61,928 bases of DNA from Anaerolineae bacterium (GCA_029907105.1 JARYMM010000019.1:1-61928); one strand, 5' to 3'. Counted from the stretch's first letter, positions 37,163 through 46,129 are shown. Numbers and translations are program-made. The notes: a model not told the origin generated them from the sequence alone.

Positions 37163-37516
37163 TCAGGAGGCGATGAGAGGCGATTCGGCACGTATGGCGA
37201 ACCAGCCGAAGCGCTCCTCGCCACGTATGGTGTAGCCGGCCATGGCATCTCGGGTCTCCGTGAACAGATAGCCGCGAAACAACTGGCTGTGTTCGGTGAA
37301 GTGAATGATAAAGCTGATCCGATGTACGTCAACGCTGACGCTGTCCACAGGGTAGGGCTGGCCGCTGGCGTCGGTGTAGCGGCCGGTCAGCGTAAGCACC
37401 CGGGTTTCCGCATCCCTGCCCTTTTCCTCCACACATTCCAACACCAATTTGCCTGTCAGACCATCATGGTTCATCAGCCAGGTACCGGCAAATTCACTGA
37501 CTTCTACGATAAGCAT
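37163..37516 (-). CDS. Small uncharacterised beta-rich protein
   Basis: 117 residues, no family recognised. It starts MLIVEVSEFAGTWLMNHDG, then alternates short beta-like strands (KLVLECVEEKG, VLTLTGRYTDASG, SVSVDVHRISFIIHF, QLFRGYLFTETRDAMAG). The pattern of strands with a G-x-W-x-x-x-x-D start suggests a small calycin-like or lipocalin-like barrel. The ATG follows GAGGGAG, and a -10 (TATAAT near 37569-37574, with TGG before it but a poor -35) lies about 55 bases upstream, so it is probably expressed alone. No signal peptide. Confidence 0.6.
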   Translation of the reverse strand: MLIVEVSEFAGTWLMNHDGLTGKLVLECVEEKGRDAETRVLTLTGRYTDASGQPYPVDSVSVDVHRISFIIHFTEHSQLFRGYLFTETRDAMAGYTIRGEERFGWFAIRAESPLIAS

Positions 37517-37662
37517 CGCATACTCCCTCTGAAGGCCCGTATGACCTGTGTGTTTCCTTCATCACCCCCAATTATACCACAAAAACCAAAACTGCGAAAG
37601 TTTACCGCTTATCAAGGGCGCATTTCAATTTCCTGACGAGTTATGGGCTTGCTGCCGCCATC

Positions 37663-37740
37663 TCCACTCCCCCTCCCCAACCCCTCCCACCAGGGGAGGG
37701 GAATTCGTGCAAGTCCCTCCCCCTTGATGGGGGGAACTTT
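37663..37740. repeat. CCCCTCCCC/GGGGAGGGG hairpin repeat
   Basis: CCCCTCCCC (about 37669-37678) faces GGGGAGGGG (37693-37701), followed by a second stem CCTCCCCC/GGGGGG. It lies between the small protein gene and the RNase H-like gene and looks like a common dispersed palindrome, not a terminator. Confidence 0.6.
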
Positions 37741-37748
37741 GGGAAACC

Positions 37749-39062
37749 CTACGGCGTTAAGTTGATGCCCATCGGGTCTCCTGAACGTTTCGCCACCTTG
37801 TCCTGCAATCGGTTCAGCCGATGTTGCAGTTCGGCCAGAGTCAGGCGGCGGCCAGGAGACGGCGGCCAGCTTTCCGCCCGCCGCAAGGCCTCCTGCGCCC
37901 AGGCCAGAGCCTCCGCCAGGTCCATCGCCTGCCACTCGTAATACTTGGCCAGTTCCACGAAGGGGGTCAACTGGCCAGGCGAGGCCTCCTCGGCCCATAG
38001 CCGCCACAGGTGGGCAGCTTCCCCTCTGCGCCCCTGCCGCTTGAGCAGGAAGGAAAGCTGCTGCAGGGCACGCTCCCGCAGGTCGGGTGGCAGCGCAGCG
38101 GCCAACGCCTGCCGATACGCTGCCTCGCTGGCGGCTGTCCAGCCCAGCTCCTCGTAGGCACGGCCCAGGCTGAAGCGGTCAATGGGCGGAAGCTCGTCCA
38201 GGGCGGGGAGGCGGCCGGGGACGAAGAGGCGGCAGAGGCATGCGGTCAGTGTGACCAGCGACAGGACGTCCTCCAGGTTGTGGTAGAAGACGCGGCGCAG
38301 CTCGCTGGCATCGCCACGGCGCAGGTACTCCCGATAGAGCGTGGGGATGAGCCAACTGGGCACATCGGCCTCCTGACGCCGCAGGCCCAGGGCTTCCTGT
38401 TCCACATGGCCCAGGGCACAGGAACCCAGGCGGGCCCGCCACAGGCGGCGGGCGGGGAAGAGCAGGTCCAGATGCGGGGCGTCCTGCAGACGGGGGAGCT
38501 GGCGGTTGAGCATCAGGCGGGTGTTCAACAGCGGCAGGTCAAAGGCGCGGCCGTTGTAACTGACCAGGCCGCTGCAGCGGTCGAGAAGGCTGGCGGTGAG
38601 GTGGAGCAGCGCCCCCTCCTCGGCCGGGGAGGGCATGAAGAGCTGCCGTACGGTGAAGCCCCGATCCTCGAAGGTGCCCACGCCGACCAGGAAGACGAAG
38701 GTGCCCGTCCCTCCGGCCAGGCCGCTGGTCTCCGTATCCACGAAAGCGGTCGTGCGCCAGTCCAGTTCGGCCAGCGCCGGATCGCGGGCACAGGCAACCG
38801 CCGCCGCCGGCGGCAGGGTCAGGCATTCCCCCAGGGGCAGCCCGCCGCGCTGCTCATCGAGGGGATAGGTGGTCTCGGCAACGAAGCAAGGGCCGTGGGG
38901 CGTGGAGACCCACTCGCCGTCCACGACCGCTTCGATGCCGGGGCCGACGGGCGGCGGCGCGGGCGGGCGCAGCTTTGAAATCCCCTTGTGCAGTCCAAGC
39001 CGCTGCAAACGGCGCAGCCGTTCGCTCAGATCTGTCGTCCGGCCATCTTCCACGCTCACCAT
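37749..39062 (-). CDS. RNase H-like (YprB-type) exonuclease-fold protein with TPR tail
   Basis: About 437 residues. Residues 100-270 are a DEDD-type RNase H-like domain: TTAFVDTETSGLAGGTGTFVFLVGVG carries the first Asp-x-Glu, SGLVSYNGRAFDLPLLNTRLML the next Asp and FYHNLEDVLSLVTLTACL the last. This is the pattern of YprB-like ribonuclease H-like proteins. The C-terminal 140 residues are TPR-like helices (SLGRAYEELGWTAASEAAYRQAL). Start placed at ATG 39062 to avoid overlap with the preceding gene; an ATG 12 codons upstream is possible. Substrate not known. Confidence 0.8.
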   Translation of the reverse strand: MVSVEDGRTTDLSERLRRLQRLGLHKGISKLRPPAPPPVGPGIEAVVDGEWVSTPHGPCFVAETTYPLDEQRGGLPLGECLTLPPAAAVACARDPALAELDWRTTAFVDTETSGLAGGTGTFVFLVGVGTFEDRGFTVRQLFMPSPAEEGALLHLTASLLDRCSGLVSYNGRAFDLPLLNTRLMLNRQLPRLQDAPHLDLLFPARRLWRARLGSCALGHVEQEALGLRRQEADVPSWLIPTLYREYLRRGDASELRRVFYHNLEDVLSLVTLTACLCRLFVPGRLPALDELPPIDRFSLGRAYEELGWTAASEAAYRQALAAALPPDLRERALQQLSFLLKRQGRRGEAAHLWRLWAEEASPGQLTPFVELAKYYEWQAMDLAEALAWAQEALRRAESWPPSPGRRLTLAELQHRLNRLQDKVAKRSGDPMGINLTP

Positions 39063-39088
39063 CTCACCCCACCCGAAACCGGCAATCC

Positions 39089-40063
39089 CTACGGCCACAG
39101 CGAGGACAACAGCAGGTTCAGGACATTGTAGAGGGCGTGGGCGGCGATGCAGGCCAGCAATCCCCAGCGATTGCGCAGCCAGCCGAGGGTCAGGCCGACG
39201 ATGAAGATGACCAGAATGGCGGGGGAGAAGAAGCCGTATTGGACATGAATGATGGCGAAGAGCAGGCTGGTCAGCAGGAGGCCGAAGCGGGGTTGCAGCG
39301 CGCCGCGGAACAGCGTCTCCTCGCCCAGGCCGGCGGCCACCCCCAACGCCAGCGCGCCCCAGGGTGACATAAACCCGCCAAACAGCCGCTGGCTGATGCG
39401 GCCGACCTGCTCATAGCTGGCGGGAGCCAGCGTGTGCCAGCCCACGGCCACACCGAAGTCGAGGGCTTCGAGCAGGATCACCAGCCCGACGACGCCGAAC
39501 CAGGTCGGCCAGGCAGGCCAGCGCACCCCCAGACGGACTGCCGTCTCCCGGAGGTTGCGCCGCAGCCCCAGTCCCACGCCGATCAGGGCCATGACCAGCA
39601 AGGCCAACGCCTGTTGCCACAATTCCGAGGGGCCCAGCGCGGCGTCCAGCCGCTCCAGGCCCTCCAGCCCGCCCACGAGGGGCAACTGCACCAGGGCCAG
39701 CCCGACCAGGTAGATGGCAAAGACCAGGGCCGTGGTGTGCACGGCAGAGTCGGGGTCTATGCTCAGCCAGCGGGCCAGCAAGCACCGCACGCCGCGCAGC
39801 AGGGGCAGGAAGCCGAGCAACCCGGTGAGGCCGAGGCCGACGGCGGTCATCACCCAGTCCGGTTGCACGGGCAACACATCCGGCGGCACCTCGCTGATTT
39901 CAAAGGCCAACCACATCAGCAATACCAGCAACACGGAGAACAGCAAGAACAGATTGCTCAGGATCAGCATCACGCCGGTGAGCCAGCGATAACGCGAGCC
40001 CCGCCCGGTCAGGTTGGCCACGATGGCTATGAGCATGAAGGGAACGAACGTCAAAAAGACCAT
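39089..40063 (-). CDS. CPBP-family intramembrane metalloprotease
   Basis: 324 residues, eight or so membrane helices. The CPBP/Abi motifs are GLGEETLFRGALQPRF (EExxxR), then LLFAIIHVQYGFFSPAI (FxxxH) and CIAAHALYNVLNLL (HxxxN). Members cleave or process prenylated or membrane proteins; the partner here is unknown. The ATG at 40063 lies one base after the stop of the upstream gene, so it is co-translated with it. Confidence 0.88.
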   Translation of the reverse strand: MVFLTFVPFMLIAIVANLTGRGSRYRWLTGVMLILSNLFLLFSVLLVLLMWLAFEISEVPPDVLPVQPDWVMTAVGLGLTGLLGFLPLLRGVRCLLARWLSIDPDSAVHTTALVFAIYLVGLALVQLPLVGGLEGLERLDAALGPSELWQQALALLVMALIGVGLGLRRNLRETAVRLGVRWPAWPTWFGVVGLVILLEALDFGVAVGWHTLAPASYEQVGRISQRLFGGFMSPWGALALGVAAGLGEETLFRGALQPRFGLLLTSLLFAIIHVQYGFFSPAILVIFIVGLTLGWLRNRWGLLACIAAHALYNVLNLLLSSLWP

Positions 40064-40064
40064 G

Positions 40065-41552
40065 TCATTTCTCCCAGGCTGTCAGAGCTCGAACGACGTG
40101 GGGCGGCAGGTCGCCGCCGCTGGCGCGGCGCAGGAAGGCCAGGATGCGCGCCGTGCTGATGCCCTGCTCCAGAGCCCGTTTCAAGGAGCGCTGGGTGATG
40201 CGGTAACAGAAGGCCGGGCGGCTGGCTTCCCAGACGGCAAAGCGGGCCAGCCGGAAGCGGTCGAGGCAGGGTGTGCCGTAGGGAACCAGGACACGAAAGT
40301 CGGGATGCACGATCAGGCACGGTGACGGCGGTGGCTCCTCCGCTGCCAGACCCAACAGCGCTGCACCGGCCGCCGTGAGGCGGAATGCGGCACTGTCCGC
40401 CGGCAGTTGCCCCACTTCCGTAGCCCCCAGCCAGTGCGCCGGGCCGGTGAGCACATAGGCGATCAGCGCGCCCTCCACCCGCTCCCAGTGCTCAAAGCCC
40501 ATCAGGGAGCGCCCACTGACGGCGTCCCGCACGTACCAGGAGCGGTAATCGCCATCGGGGCGCTGGAAGTCGGGGTCCACCTGCTTGACGGCAGCGGCAA
40601 AGTCGTTTACGGCGTACCAGACGCCCGGCCGGCAGCGGGCCAGGTGGCTGAGCAGGCGGTGGCGGACGGCCTGCGGCTGGCGGGGGCCGGTGGATTCACA
40701 GCGCAACCCCGGCGTCCGGCAGAGGTCATCCCAGGATGCATCGTCGCGCCAGGCGGCCCATAGCTGCCGTCGCTGTCCGGCCGGCGTCTCCTCCAGCCAG
40801 GCTCGCACCGCTGCCGCCTGCAGGTGCAATTGCCGCCGCTCTTCCCGCAGCCAGCCCAGGCGCTCCACCAGGTGCAGCAGCAGCGCCAGCGGGTCGCCGC
40901 TCCTGTCTGCGTCGAAGGAGGCAAGTTGGGACGGGCGCAGCAAGCGCTCGTTGAGGCCGGCCAGCGAGCGCGCCCGCCAGCGGCCGCGGTGATCCACCCA
41001 GGCCCCTTCCTGCTGCACGAAGCTGAGCAACGTGCAGGCATCCTCCAGCAGGGTGTCGGCAAGCTGGACGGCGACAGGCGGGCCGGTGGGCGTGAGGTCG
41101 AAGGCCGGCGGTTCGGCAGCGGTCAGCGGCAGGTGCGGCAGCACATCGCTGGGCACGAAAACAAACTCCGCCAGGCCCGTGTCCAACGGCGCGAAGCCAC
41201 GGGCGATGAGGCCGCGGTACCAGAGTTCCTCGGCGGCGTTGATGGGGTCGCGCCAGGGGGCCTGGCGGGCCAGCCGGCCGGGGCCGAAGGTGCGCAGCTC
41301 GCCATAAGCGCGGGCAAAGGCCGGCGCGGTGATCCGCCCGCCGGCGGCGATCAGTTGGCGCAGCGCGGCCTGGGCTGCGGGGCTGCAGGCGGCCACGGCG
41401 GCGGCGATGTTGGGCGGGTCGGTGAGTGCCGCCGCCAGTTGGTCCACTGCCTCCTGGGGCACCGTACTGGCCAGCCGCACGCCGCGCCGTTCGGCGATGG
41501 CCTGCAGCAAGACCAGGGGATAATCCAGCAGGCATTGCTGCAACGTCTTCAT
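40065..41552 (-). CDS. XPB/Ssl2-like N-terminal (helicase-associated) domain protein
   Basis: About 495 residues. Start MKTLQQCLLDYPLVLLQAIAE, then a set of helical wing-like segments (AAQAALRQLIAAGGRITAPAFARAYG, APWRDPINAAEELWYRGLIARGF) and a C-terminal section FRLTAAGAALLGLA, LIVHPDFRVLVPYGTP and RITQRSLKRALEQGISTARILAFLRRASGGDLP. This matches helicase-associated proteins that resemble the N-terminal part of XPB, seen widely in Chloroflexota and Actinobacteria. No helicase motifs are present. ATG at 41552 is chosen over one ten codons upstream for its GGGGCGAGG. Confidence 0.75.
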   Translation of the reverse strand: MKTLQQCLLDYPLVLLQAIAERRGVRLASTVPQEAVDQLAAALTDPPNIAAAVAACSPAAQAALRQLIAAGGRITAPAFARAYGELRTFGPGRLARQAPWRDPINAAEELWYRGLIARGFAPLDTGLAEFVFVPSDVLPHLPLTAAEPPAFDLTPTGPPVAVQLADTLLEDACTLLSFVQQEGAWVDHRGRWRARSLAGLNERLLRPSQLASFDADRSGDPLALLLHLVERLGWLREERRQLHLQAAAVRAWLEETPAGQRRQLWAAWRDDASWDDLCRTPGLRCESTGPRQPQAVRHRLLSHLARCRPGVWYAVNDFAAAVKQVDPDFQRPDGDYRSWYVRDAVSGRSLMGFEHWERVEGALIAYVLTGPAHWLGATEVGQLPADSAAFRLTAAGAALLGLAAEEPPPSPCLIVHPDFRVLVPYGTPCLDRFRLARFAVWEASRPAFCYRITQRSLKRALEQGISTARILAFLRRASGGDLPPHVVRALTAWEK

Positions 41553-41678
41553 CCTCGCCCCTCGGTCGGAGCCTGCCTGCACAGTGCCGGGCGATTCGCC
41601 AATCGCCGCCGGCGCCTGGCCATGCCACGCAGCGGCGGGGGCAATTCGTCGTCCATCACACTCATCGTCCCCATCTGC

Positions 41679-42509
41679 CTACAAAGGCAACCCCAACCAG
41701 GTGAACACCCCGATCAGCTTCAGACCGACGTAGATGTAGAGCAGGGCCAGCAGGAACTTGAGTCGCTTCTCACTCAGTTTGTGGGCCACAATGGCCCCCA
41801 CCTGCGCCATGGGGATGCTGGTCACCACCAGGGCCAGCCAGGCCACCAGGTTAAAATAGCTCAGGCTTAGGGGTGGCAGGTCAGTCAAGCTGCGGAAGAA
41901 GCCCAGGATGAAGAAGGTCAGCGCACCGACGCTGGAACCGATGACCATCGTCGCCTGGGAGAGGGCCACACTCTGGTGAATGGGCACCCCCAGGAGGGTA
42001 TTCAGGGCCGGCACGTAGACCAACCCGCCGCCGATGCCCAGAAAGTGGGCGATGAAACCGCCGCCAAAGCCGGTGGGCCAGAACTTGCGTTGTTCCACCG
42101 GCGGCATCTCGTCCACCGGACGCGGTTTGGCCGTCATGAAGCGGTACGCGCCGATGAGGCACAGCACACCGAATAGCACCTTCAGGATCGCGCCCGGCAC
42201 AAAGACAGCGATGCCGCTCCCCACCAGCGAGCCCACCCCCACTGGAATGGCGAAGTTCCAGTAGTGGGGCATGGAGAACTTCTTGATCCTGGCATGGCGC
42301 AATGCGCCACTCAAGGCGGTCGGCACAACTACGGCCATGTTAGTACACAGCGAGATCTTCATCGCTGTGTCCACTGGCACGCCCAGCCCCTTGAACAGGA
42401 AGAACATCACCGGCACCATCAGAAAGCAGCCGCCGACACCGAACATGCCGTTGGCGAAGCCGACGCCTGCACCAGCCAACAGCAACCAGATAACAAAGGT
42501 CGCGTTCAT
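41679..42509 (-). CDS. TauE/SafE family sulfite/organosulfonate exporter-like permease
   Basis: 276 residues, eight predicted membrane helices in two similar halves. First half GAGVGFANGMFGVGGCFLMVPVMFF and second half GGGFIAHFLGIGGGLVYVPALNTLLG carry the GxxxGxxGxGGG-type motifs of TauE. Anion, sulfonate or other substrate unknown. ATG at 42509 follows AAGGGAGGTG. Bases 41553-41678 upstream of the XPB-N gene show no gene. Confidence 0.88.
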   Translation of the reverse strand: MNATFVIWLLLAGAGVGFANGMFGVGGCFLMVPVMFFLFKGLGVPVDTAMKISLCTNMAVVVPTALSGALRHARIKKFSMPHYWNFAIPVGVGSLVGSGIAVFVPGAILKVLFGVLCLIGAYRFMTAKPRPVDEMPPVEQRKFWPTGFGGGFIAHFLGIGGGLVYVPALNTLLGVPIHQSVALSQATMVIGSSVGALTFFILGFFRSLTDLPPLSLSYFNLVAWLALVVTSIPMAQVGAIVAHKLSEKRLKFLLALLYIYVGLKLIGVFTWLGLPL

Positions 42510-42670
42510 AATTGTTCACCTCCCTTGTGAATTAGACGCACTGAGCAAGCCTACAAACGGTTTCTCGTCATATTCACAGGGCGGTGGACGTTTGACCCCT
42601 GGCCCGCGTCCCCGATGACACAGGCAACGATAAGGGTGCCTGCATTTCTTCACAGCACGGTCCTTAACAT

Positions 42671-42766
42671 TCACTTTAGAGCCCGGACAAAGAACTGCAG
42701 CCCTTTCCCCTGGCCTTTGATCTCGCCAAAGCCAGCTTCCTTCAACAGATCAGCAACTTCCTCACT
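42671..42766 (-). pseudogene. C-terminal scrap of a SAM methyltransferase
   Basis: A 31-codon frame reads SEEVADLLKEAGFGEIKGQG then KGLQFFVRALK and a stop, the typical last helix-strand pair of class I methyltransferases. It has no start and begins right at the end of the ICMT gene, so it is a leftover. Confidence 0.5.
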
Positions 42767-43265
42767 TTATGCGGCGTAGCCGCCGTATCACCCCCGCCAG
42801 TAAATTGATTCCTGGCACCCTTTGCATGTAGCGTCTGTACTCATCGCCAAACTTCTCGATGTTGGCCCGGTCCGCCTGGGGCACGATCCCTGTGTAGACC
42901 AAAGCCATGGCGGCAATGCCAATCACCGCGATCAGCCAGTGTTGGGCAACGAGGATAAGAAAGAGGCTGAGCAGCATAAAGGACAGATATTGGGGATGAC
43001 GGACAACCGCGTAGACCCCGCTGTCAACGAGAGCCGTCGTATGGGTGTAGTCCTTCCCCTCTGGTACGCCTCCCTTGCTGCGCAAGGTGATCATGGGCAG
43101 CACGCCAAAGAGGCCAGCGGCTGCCCCAATTATCCACCCCACGACCCTGAGTGTCTGGTTGCCGTCAGGATGGTAGAGAAACAAACTTAGCATGACTTGC
43201 GCTATCAGCAGAACAATCCAAATAATCCAGGCGGATGATAGGATGAATTTTCTCAGTTGTTTCAT
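42762..43265 (-). CDS. Isoprenylcysteine carboxyl methyltransferase family protein
   Basis: About 167 residues, five membrane helices. The ICMT/PEMT pattern is visible in the C-terminal half: TTALVDSGVYAVVRHPQYLSFMLLSLFLI (GxYxxVRHPxY, SAM and lipid-binding) and AVIGIAAMALVYTGIVPQADRANIEKFGDEYRRYMQRVP (E-x-x-x-x-x-x-GdeYrxYmxrVp). Likely a small-molecule or lipid methyltransferase. ATG at 43265 overlaps the end of the radical SAM gene; an upstream TTG is less likely. Confidence 0.85.
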   Translation of the reverse strand: MKQLRKFILSSAWIIWIVLLIAQVMLSLFLYHPDGNQTLRVVGWIIGAAAGLFGVLPMITLRSKGGVPEGKDYTHTTALVDSGVYAVVRHPQYLSFMLLSLFLILVAQHWLIAVIGIAAMALVYTGIVPQADRANIEKFGDEYRRYMQRVPGINLLAGVIRRLRRIK

Positions 43266-43266
43266 C

Positions 43267-44060
43267 CTAAACCTTCTCCTCAATAGCAGATGGTGGACCC
43301 GAGGTTGGCCGTCGCCGTCCCGTCTCTGTCTCGTCCAACGGGGTTACGGCCGGTCGCTTCGCTTTGTACACGTTCACCACTGGCAACCCGGCAAAAGCCG
43401 CCTCGATCTCTTCCATCTCCTTCGGGCTCAAAGGCGGCACTGGGCTGGGACGCAGCGGCGTGTTCAGTTGCACCTCGTCTGGGGCACACGAACGGGCCAG
43501 GGCCGCCATTTCCGCCGCCCACTTTCGGTTCGCCTCGACGAACATCATCTGTAGAGCCAGCTTCCCGCCGAAAGCTTGGCGAAATCGGCGGAGGCCCATC
43601 ACGATGTCAGCCAGGGTGCAGGAAACAAAGGGGCGGTTGATCTGGCGGAACAGTTCCTCGCTGGCCGCGTCCAATTTGGCCACCACCACATCGAACAAAG
43701 CTAGAGCGCGGCGTACGTCCTCCTGGGAGATGAGCGAGGCGTTGGTCAGAATGGCGATAGGCGGCCCAGGCAACATCTCCCGCCCCACAGCCACCAGTTC
43801 GGCCAGGTTGTCCGCCGGGTTGGCTCACCTACCCCAGAGAAAGTGACGGTGTCCACCGGCACGTTGCCCACCTGAGCCAGTTGGCGGCGCAGGGCCTCGG
43901 GCTCCACGAAACGCTGGCGCGTTGTCAGGGGATGCACCGTGCGCCCTAATTGGCAGTAAATGCAGTCGAAGGAACAGGTCTTCCCCTGGGTTGAGACCGG
44001 GTCTATCCCTAATGACCGCCCCAGCCGCCACGAAGGAACGGGGCCGTAAACGTAATTCAC
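43267..44060 (-). pseudogene. Radical SAM protein (COG0731-like) with a frameshift
   Basis: The first half reads VNYVYGPVPSWRLGRSLGID, then TCSFDCIYCQLGRTVHP with the CxxxCxxC cluster motif and DTVTFSGVGEPT. It then shifts frame near 43828: the second half, starting NLAELVAVGREMLPGPPIAILTNASLI, continues the family pattern (VVVAKLDAASEELFRQINRP, LARSCAPDEVQLNTPLRPSP). One extra base in the CCAACCCGG stretch would restore GEPTPADNLAEL. Start is GTG 44060 after GAGGAGG. Also PSRRLGRSLG of relatives is PSWRLGRSLG here. Single-base sequencing error is possible; if so this is an intact enzyme. Confidence 0.8.
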
Positions 44061-44073
44061 GGGGTCCTCCTCA

Positions 44074-44514
44074 TCACTGTCCACCCCCACCCCATCTCCT
44101 CCTGCGGCGGAAACCTCGCCCCTTTGCGGCGAGGCTGGCCTGCCCGCCAGGCCGTCGGTCCAAGGCGTTGACCAGATAGGTCGCCAGGCGGGGGGCAATG
44201 TTGCGGCTCAGGAGGGTCAGGGCCGATCCTACAAAGGGGACCAGCTTGGCCCGCAGGGGAACGGGGGCCGCTTGTGGCTTGACTTGGATAACCTCGGGCG
44301 CTGGGCGCACGCTGGGCACCGCCACCCGCTCTGCGACCGGCTCCCTCACGGCCAGCATGGCCCCATTGGGGCAAACCTCCACACAGGCCTCGCAGTCGGT
44401 GCACTTCTCCTGGTCAACCCTGGCCGTGCCCCCGACCAGGCTTATGGCCCCTACAGGGCAGGCTTCGGCACAAACCCCACAGCCAGTGCACTTCTCAGCA
44501 TCAACGTATACCAC
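44074..44514 (-). CDS. Ferredoxin with two [4Fe-4S] motifs and a C-terminal tail
   Basis: 146 residues. Two CxxCxxCxxxC(P) motifs: CTGCGVCAEACPVGAISL and CTDCEACVEVCPNGAMLA, within the first 60 residues. The tail (PAPEVIQVKPQAAPVPLRAK...LLSRNIAPRLATYLVNALDRRP) is basic and may dock to a partner. Start could be GTG 44523 or GTG 44514; the latter is favoured by the distance to AGGAGGTG. Sits next to the radical SAM gene, so may be its electron donor. Confidence 0.88.
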   Translation of the reverse strand: MVYVDAEKCTGCGVCAEACPVGAISLVGGTARVDQEKCTDCEACVEVCPNGAMLAVREPVAERVAVPSVRPAPEVIQVKPQAAPVPLRAKLVPFVGSALTLLSRNIAPRLATYLVNALDRRPGGQASLAAKGRGFRRRRRWGGGGQ

Positions 44515-44527
44515 CTCGCTCACCTCC

Positions 44528-44635
44528 TCATCTCAGATGGCCCTGGCAGCCACAAATCCCTCTCTTGCGGCAGAAGCTAATGTCCTCCTCCGGCCAGATG
44601 CGCTGGATGATAAATTCTCGAACGAATTCCTCCAT
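44528..44635 (-). CDS. Possible 35-residue Cys-rich small protein
   Basis: A short frame MEEFVREFIIQRIWPEEDIS then FCRKRGICGCQGHLR, starting at ATG 44635 after AGGATGATG. Three Cys in CRKRGICGC could bind metal. It lies between the MBL-fold gene and the ferredoxin on the same strand. No family recognised; could be chance. The rest of 44636-44764 includes a GTCCTGAACGAAG word repeat and no gene. Confidence 0.3.
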   Translation of the reverse strand: MEEFVREFIIQRIWPEEDISFCRKRGICGCQGHLR

Positions 44636-44764
44636 TCACATCATCCTGCGCAATCTCAGTACATCACGACTTGTTCCTGCTGGATCGTCAAATTCAGCAG
44701 TCAGGCGGCGATCCTTCACTTCGTTCAGGACAAGCTTTGGCAATCCGCCGCGAACAACTGTGAT

Positions 44765-45712
44765 CTACTGAATCTGCAAAACCTTCCCTACGCCCGTTTC
44801 AATGAAATCCTCCCCATACTCGGCGGCGAACATCTCCATCGCCCGCTTTCCGGTGCAATGGCAGGGGGCCACTTTCTGCACTCCCAGCCGTCGGAAGTCA
44901 GCGATGATGCCCTCGATGCGCCCCCGGCTGGCGTCTCCCAGGTGGAAGCCACCCATCACCAGGGTGATCTTGCCCTGGCCGACCTCTTTGGCCTGGGCCA
45001 CCATCTTCTCCACGCCAGGGTGGGCACAACCGGTGATGACCACCAGACCCGGCACGGTGCGAACGACCAGGGCCTGCTCTCGAATGCCATCTCCCATCTC
45101 GCCGGTGCTCCACAGGCCAGGCATGATCTCCAGCGGGCCATCAGCCTCCACCGCTGTGGCCCCGGCAGCCTGCGCCTGGGCCTTGAAATCGTCGGGGAAG
45201 GAGCGCGGCAGATAGACCGTTGGCTGCACACCCATCTCCAGAAGCCCCTTCAGCCCGCCGGTGTGATCGCCGTGGATGTGTGAGAGGACGATGATCTCGA
45301 TGGATAGAGGGTCAATGCCCAAAGCAGCCATGTTCGCCAGAAGGAGCGGAGCGTCGCCGCCGGTATCGAACAGGACGGTGGCTTCACCGGTCTCCACAAG
45401 ACAGGCAAAGCCCCACGACGTCTTCAGGCCGGGGGCGTAGGGGTTGTTATCGTACAGGATGGTGATGGTCACGGTTCCTCCTGGTTCAGGCAGCGCGGTG
45501 GGCTCAATGACCATCGGCTCTGGCGATGGCGCAGGGGTCTCCGCCACTCTGGCCTGCTCAGGCGTGGCCAGGGTGGGCGTCACCGCCGCGCCGGTAACAG
45601 TCTCAGCGCGGGATGAGGTCGCTGGAGCCGACGTGGCCGCTGTCAGCGTCTGGCAGGCACACAGCCAGACCAGGGCGACGAGCATCAGCAATACGCAAGG
45701 GCCTCCGTTCAA
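44765..45712 (-). CDS. MBL-fold metallo-hydrolase, lipoprotein-like
   Basis: About 315 residues. Hydrophobic start VLLMLVALVWLCAC then a long Thr/Ala/Pro linker to residue 78, as in a lipoprotein. The MBL core has VEPG-like TILYDNNPYAPGLKTSWGFACLVE, VLFDTGGDAPLLLANM, the HxHxDH motif SHIHGDHTGGLKGLL and GCAHPGVEKMV, then LVMGGFHL and VAPCHCTGKRAM. Closest to DHPS-like/7,8-dihydropterin synthase-type MBL proteins. The true start may be TTG 45712, which overlaps the stop of the previous gene, TTG 45691 or ATG 45685. Confidence 0.85.
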   Translation of the reverse strand: MNGGPCVLLMLVALVWLCACQTLTAATSAPATSSRAETVTGAAVTPTLATPEQARVAETPAPSPEPMVIEPTALPEPGGTVTITILYDNNPYAPGLKTSWGFACLVETGEATVLFDTGGDAPLLLANMAALGIDPLSIEIIVLSHIHGDHTGGLKGLLEMGVQPTVYLPRSFPDDFKAQAQAAGATAVEADGPLEIMPGLWSTGEMGDGIREQALVVRTVPGLVVITGCAHPGVEKMVAQAKEVGQGKITLVMGGFHLGDASRGRIEGIIADFRRLGVQKVAPCHCTGKRAMEMFAAEYGEDFIETGVGKVLQIQ

Positions 45713-45927
45713 GGGTTCTGCCCCAGCTTCTCCAGTGCCGCAGCCAGCGCCTCGTTGACCGATTTCAGTTGTCTGGCGGCCCGGTTGATCTCCTCAGCCA
45801 TGTCCTCCTGACCCGCTGCACGTGCTTTCTCGGCCCATTCCCGGAACTCGGCGGCGTGCTCATCATTATGCTCCATCCAATGGGGCAGCAGCACCTGCAG
45901 CTTGGCCAGATCGCTCATAGCAGCCAT
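45709..45927 (-). CDS. Small helical protein next to CooT
   Basis: 72 residues: MAAMSDLAKLQVLLPHWMEHNDEHAAEFREWAEKARAAGQEDMAEEINRAARQLKSVNEALAAALEKL. Fully helical, with a short His-x-x-x-x-His-like stretch (HWMEHNDEHAAEF) that could bind a metal. Similar small genes sit next to CooT in anaerobes. ATG at 45927 follows GGAGG and is one base after the CooT stop, so it is co-translated. Confidence 0.75.
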   Translation of the reverse strand: MAAMSDLAKLQVLLPHWMEHNDEHAAEFREWAEKARAAGQEDMAEEINRAARQLKSVNEALAAALEKLGQNP

Positions 45928-45928
45928 C

Positions 45929-46129
45929 TCATTCCTCCTCCGGTACCAGGGTCACGGTGTGCTTCAGAAAGTCAATGCGAGCCAGACGCGCCCGCACCGT
46001 CTGCGCCTCCTCGAAGAAGGTGCTCAGCCGTACCCCCTCTTCCGTCGGCTCCAGCAGGATCACATCCCGCATGATCTCCTCCGGCTTTTCCTGCCCATCA
46101 CGGGCCAGGTAAACTATCGCTTGACACAT
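45929..46129 (-). CDS. cooT: CooT-family nickel-binding protein
   Basis: 66 residues starting MCQAIVYLARDGQEKPEEIM and continuing RDVILLEPTEEGVRLSTFFEE, RARLARIDFLKHTVTL. CooT proteins bind Ni through the N-terminal Met-Cys and were first linked to CO dehydrogenase maturation. Start at ATG 46129 is set by the conserved Cys2 and by GAGGTAG upstream; a longer frame reads into a repeat. The neighbouring 72-residue gene follows after one base. Confidence 0.9.
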   Translation of the reverse strand: MCQAIVYLARDGQEKPEEIMRDVILLEPTEEGVRLSTFFEEAQTVRARLARIDFLKHTVTLVPEEE

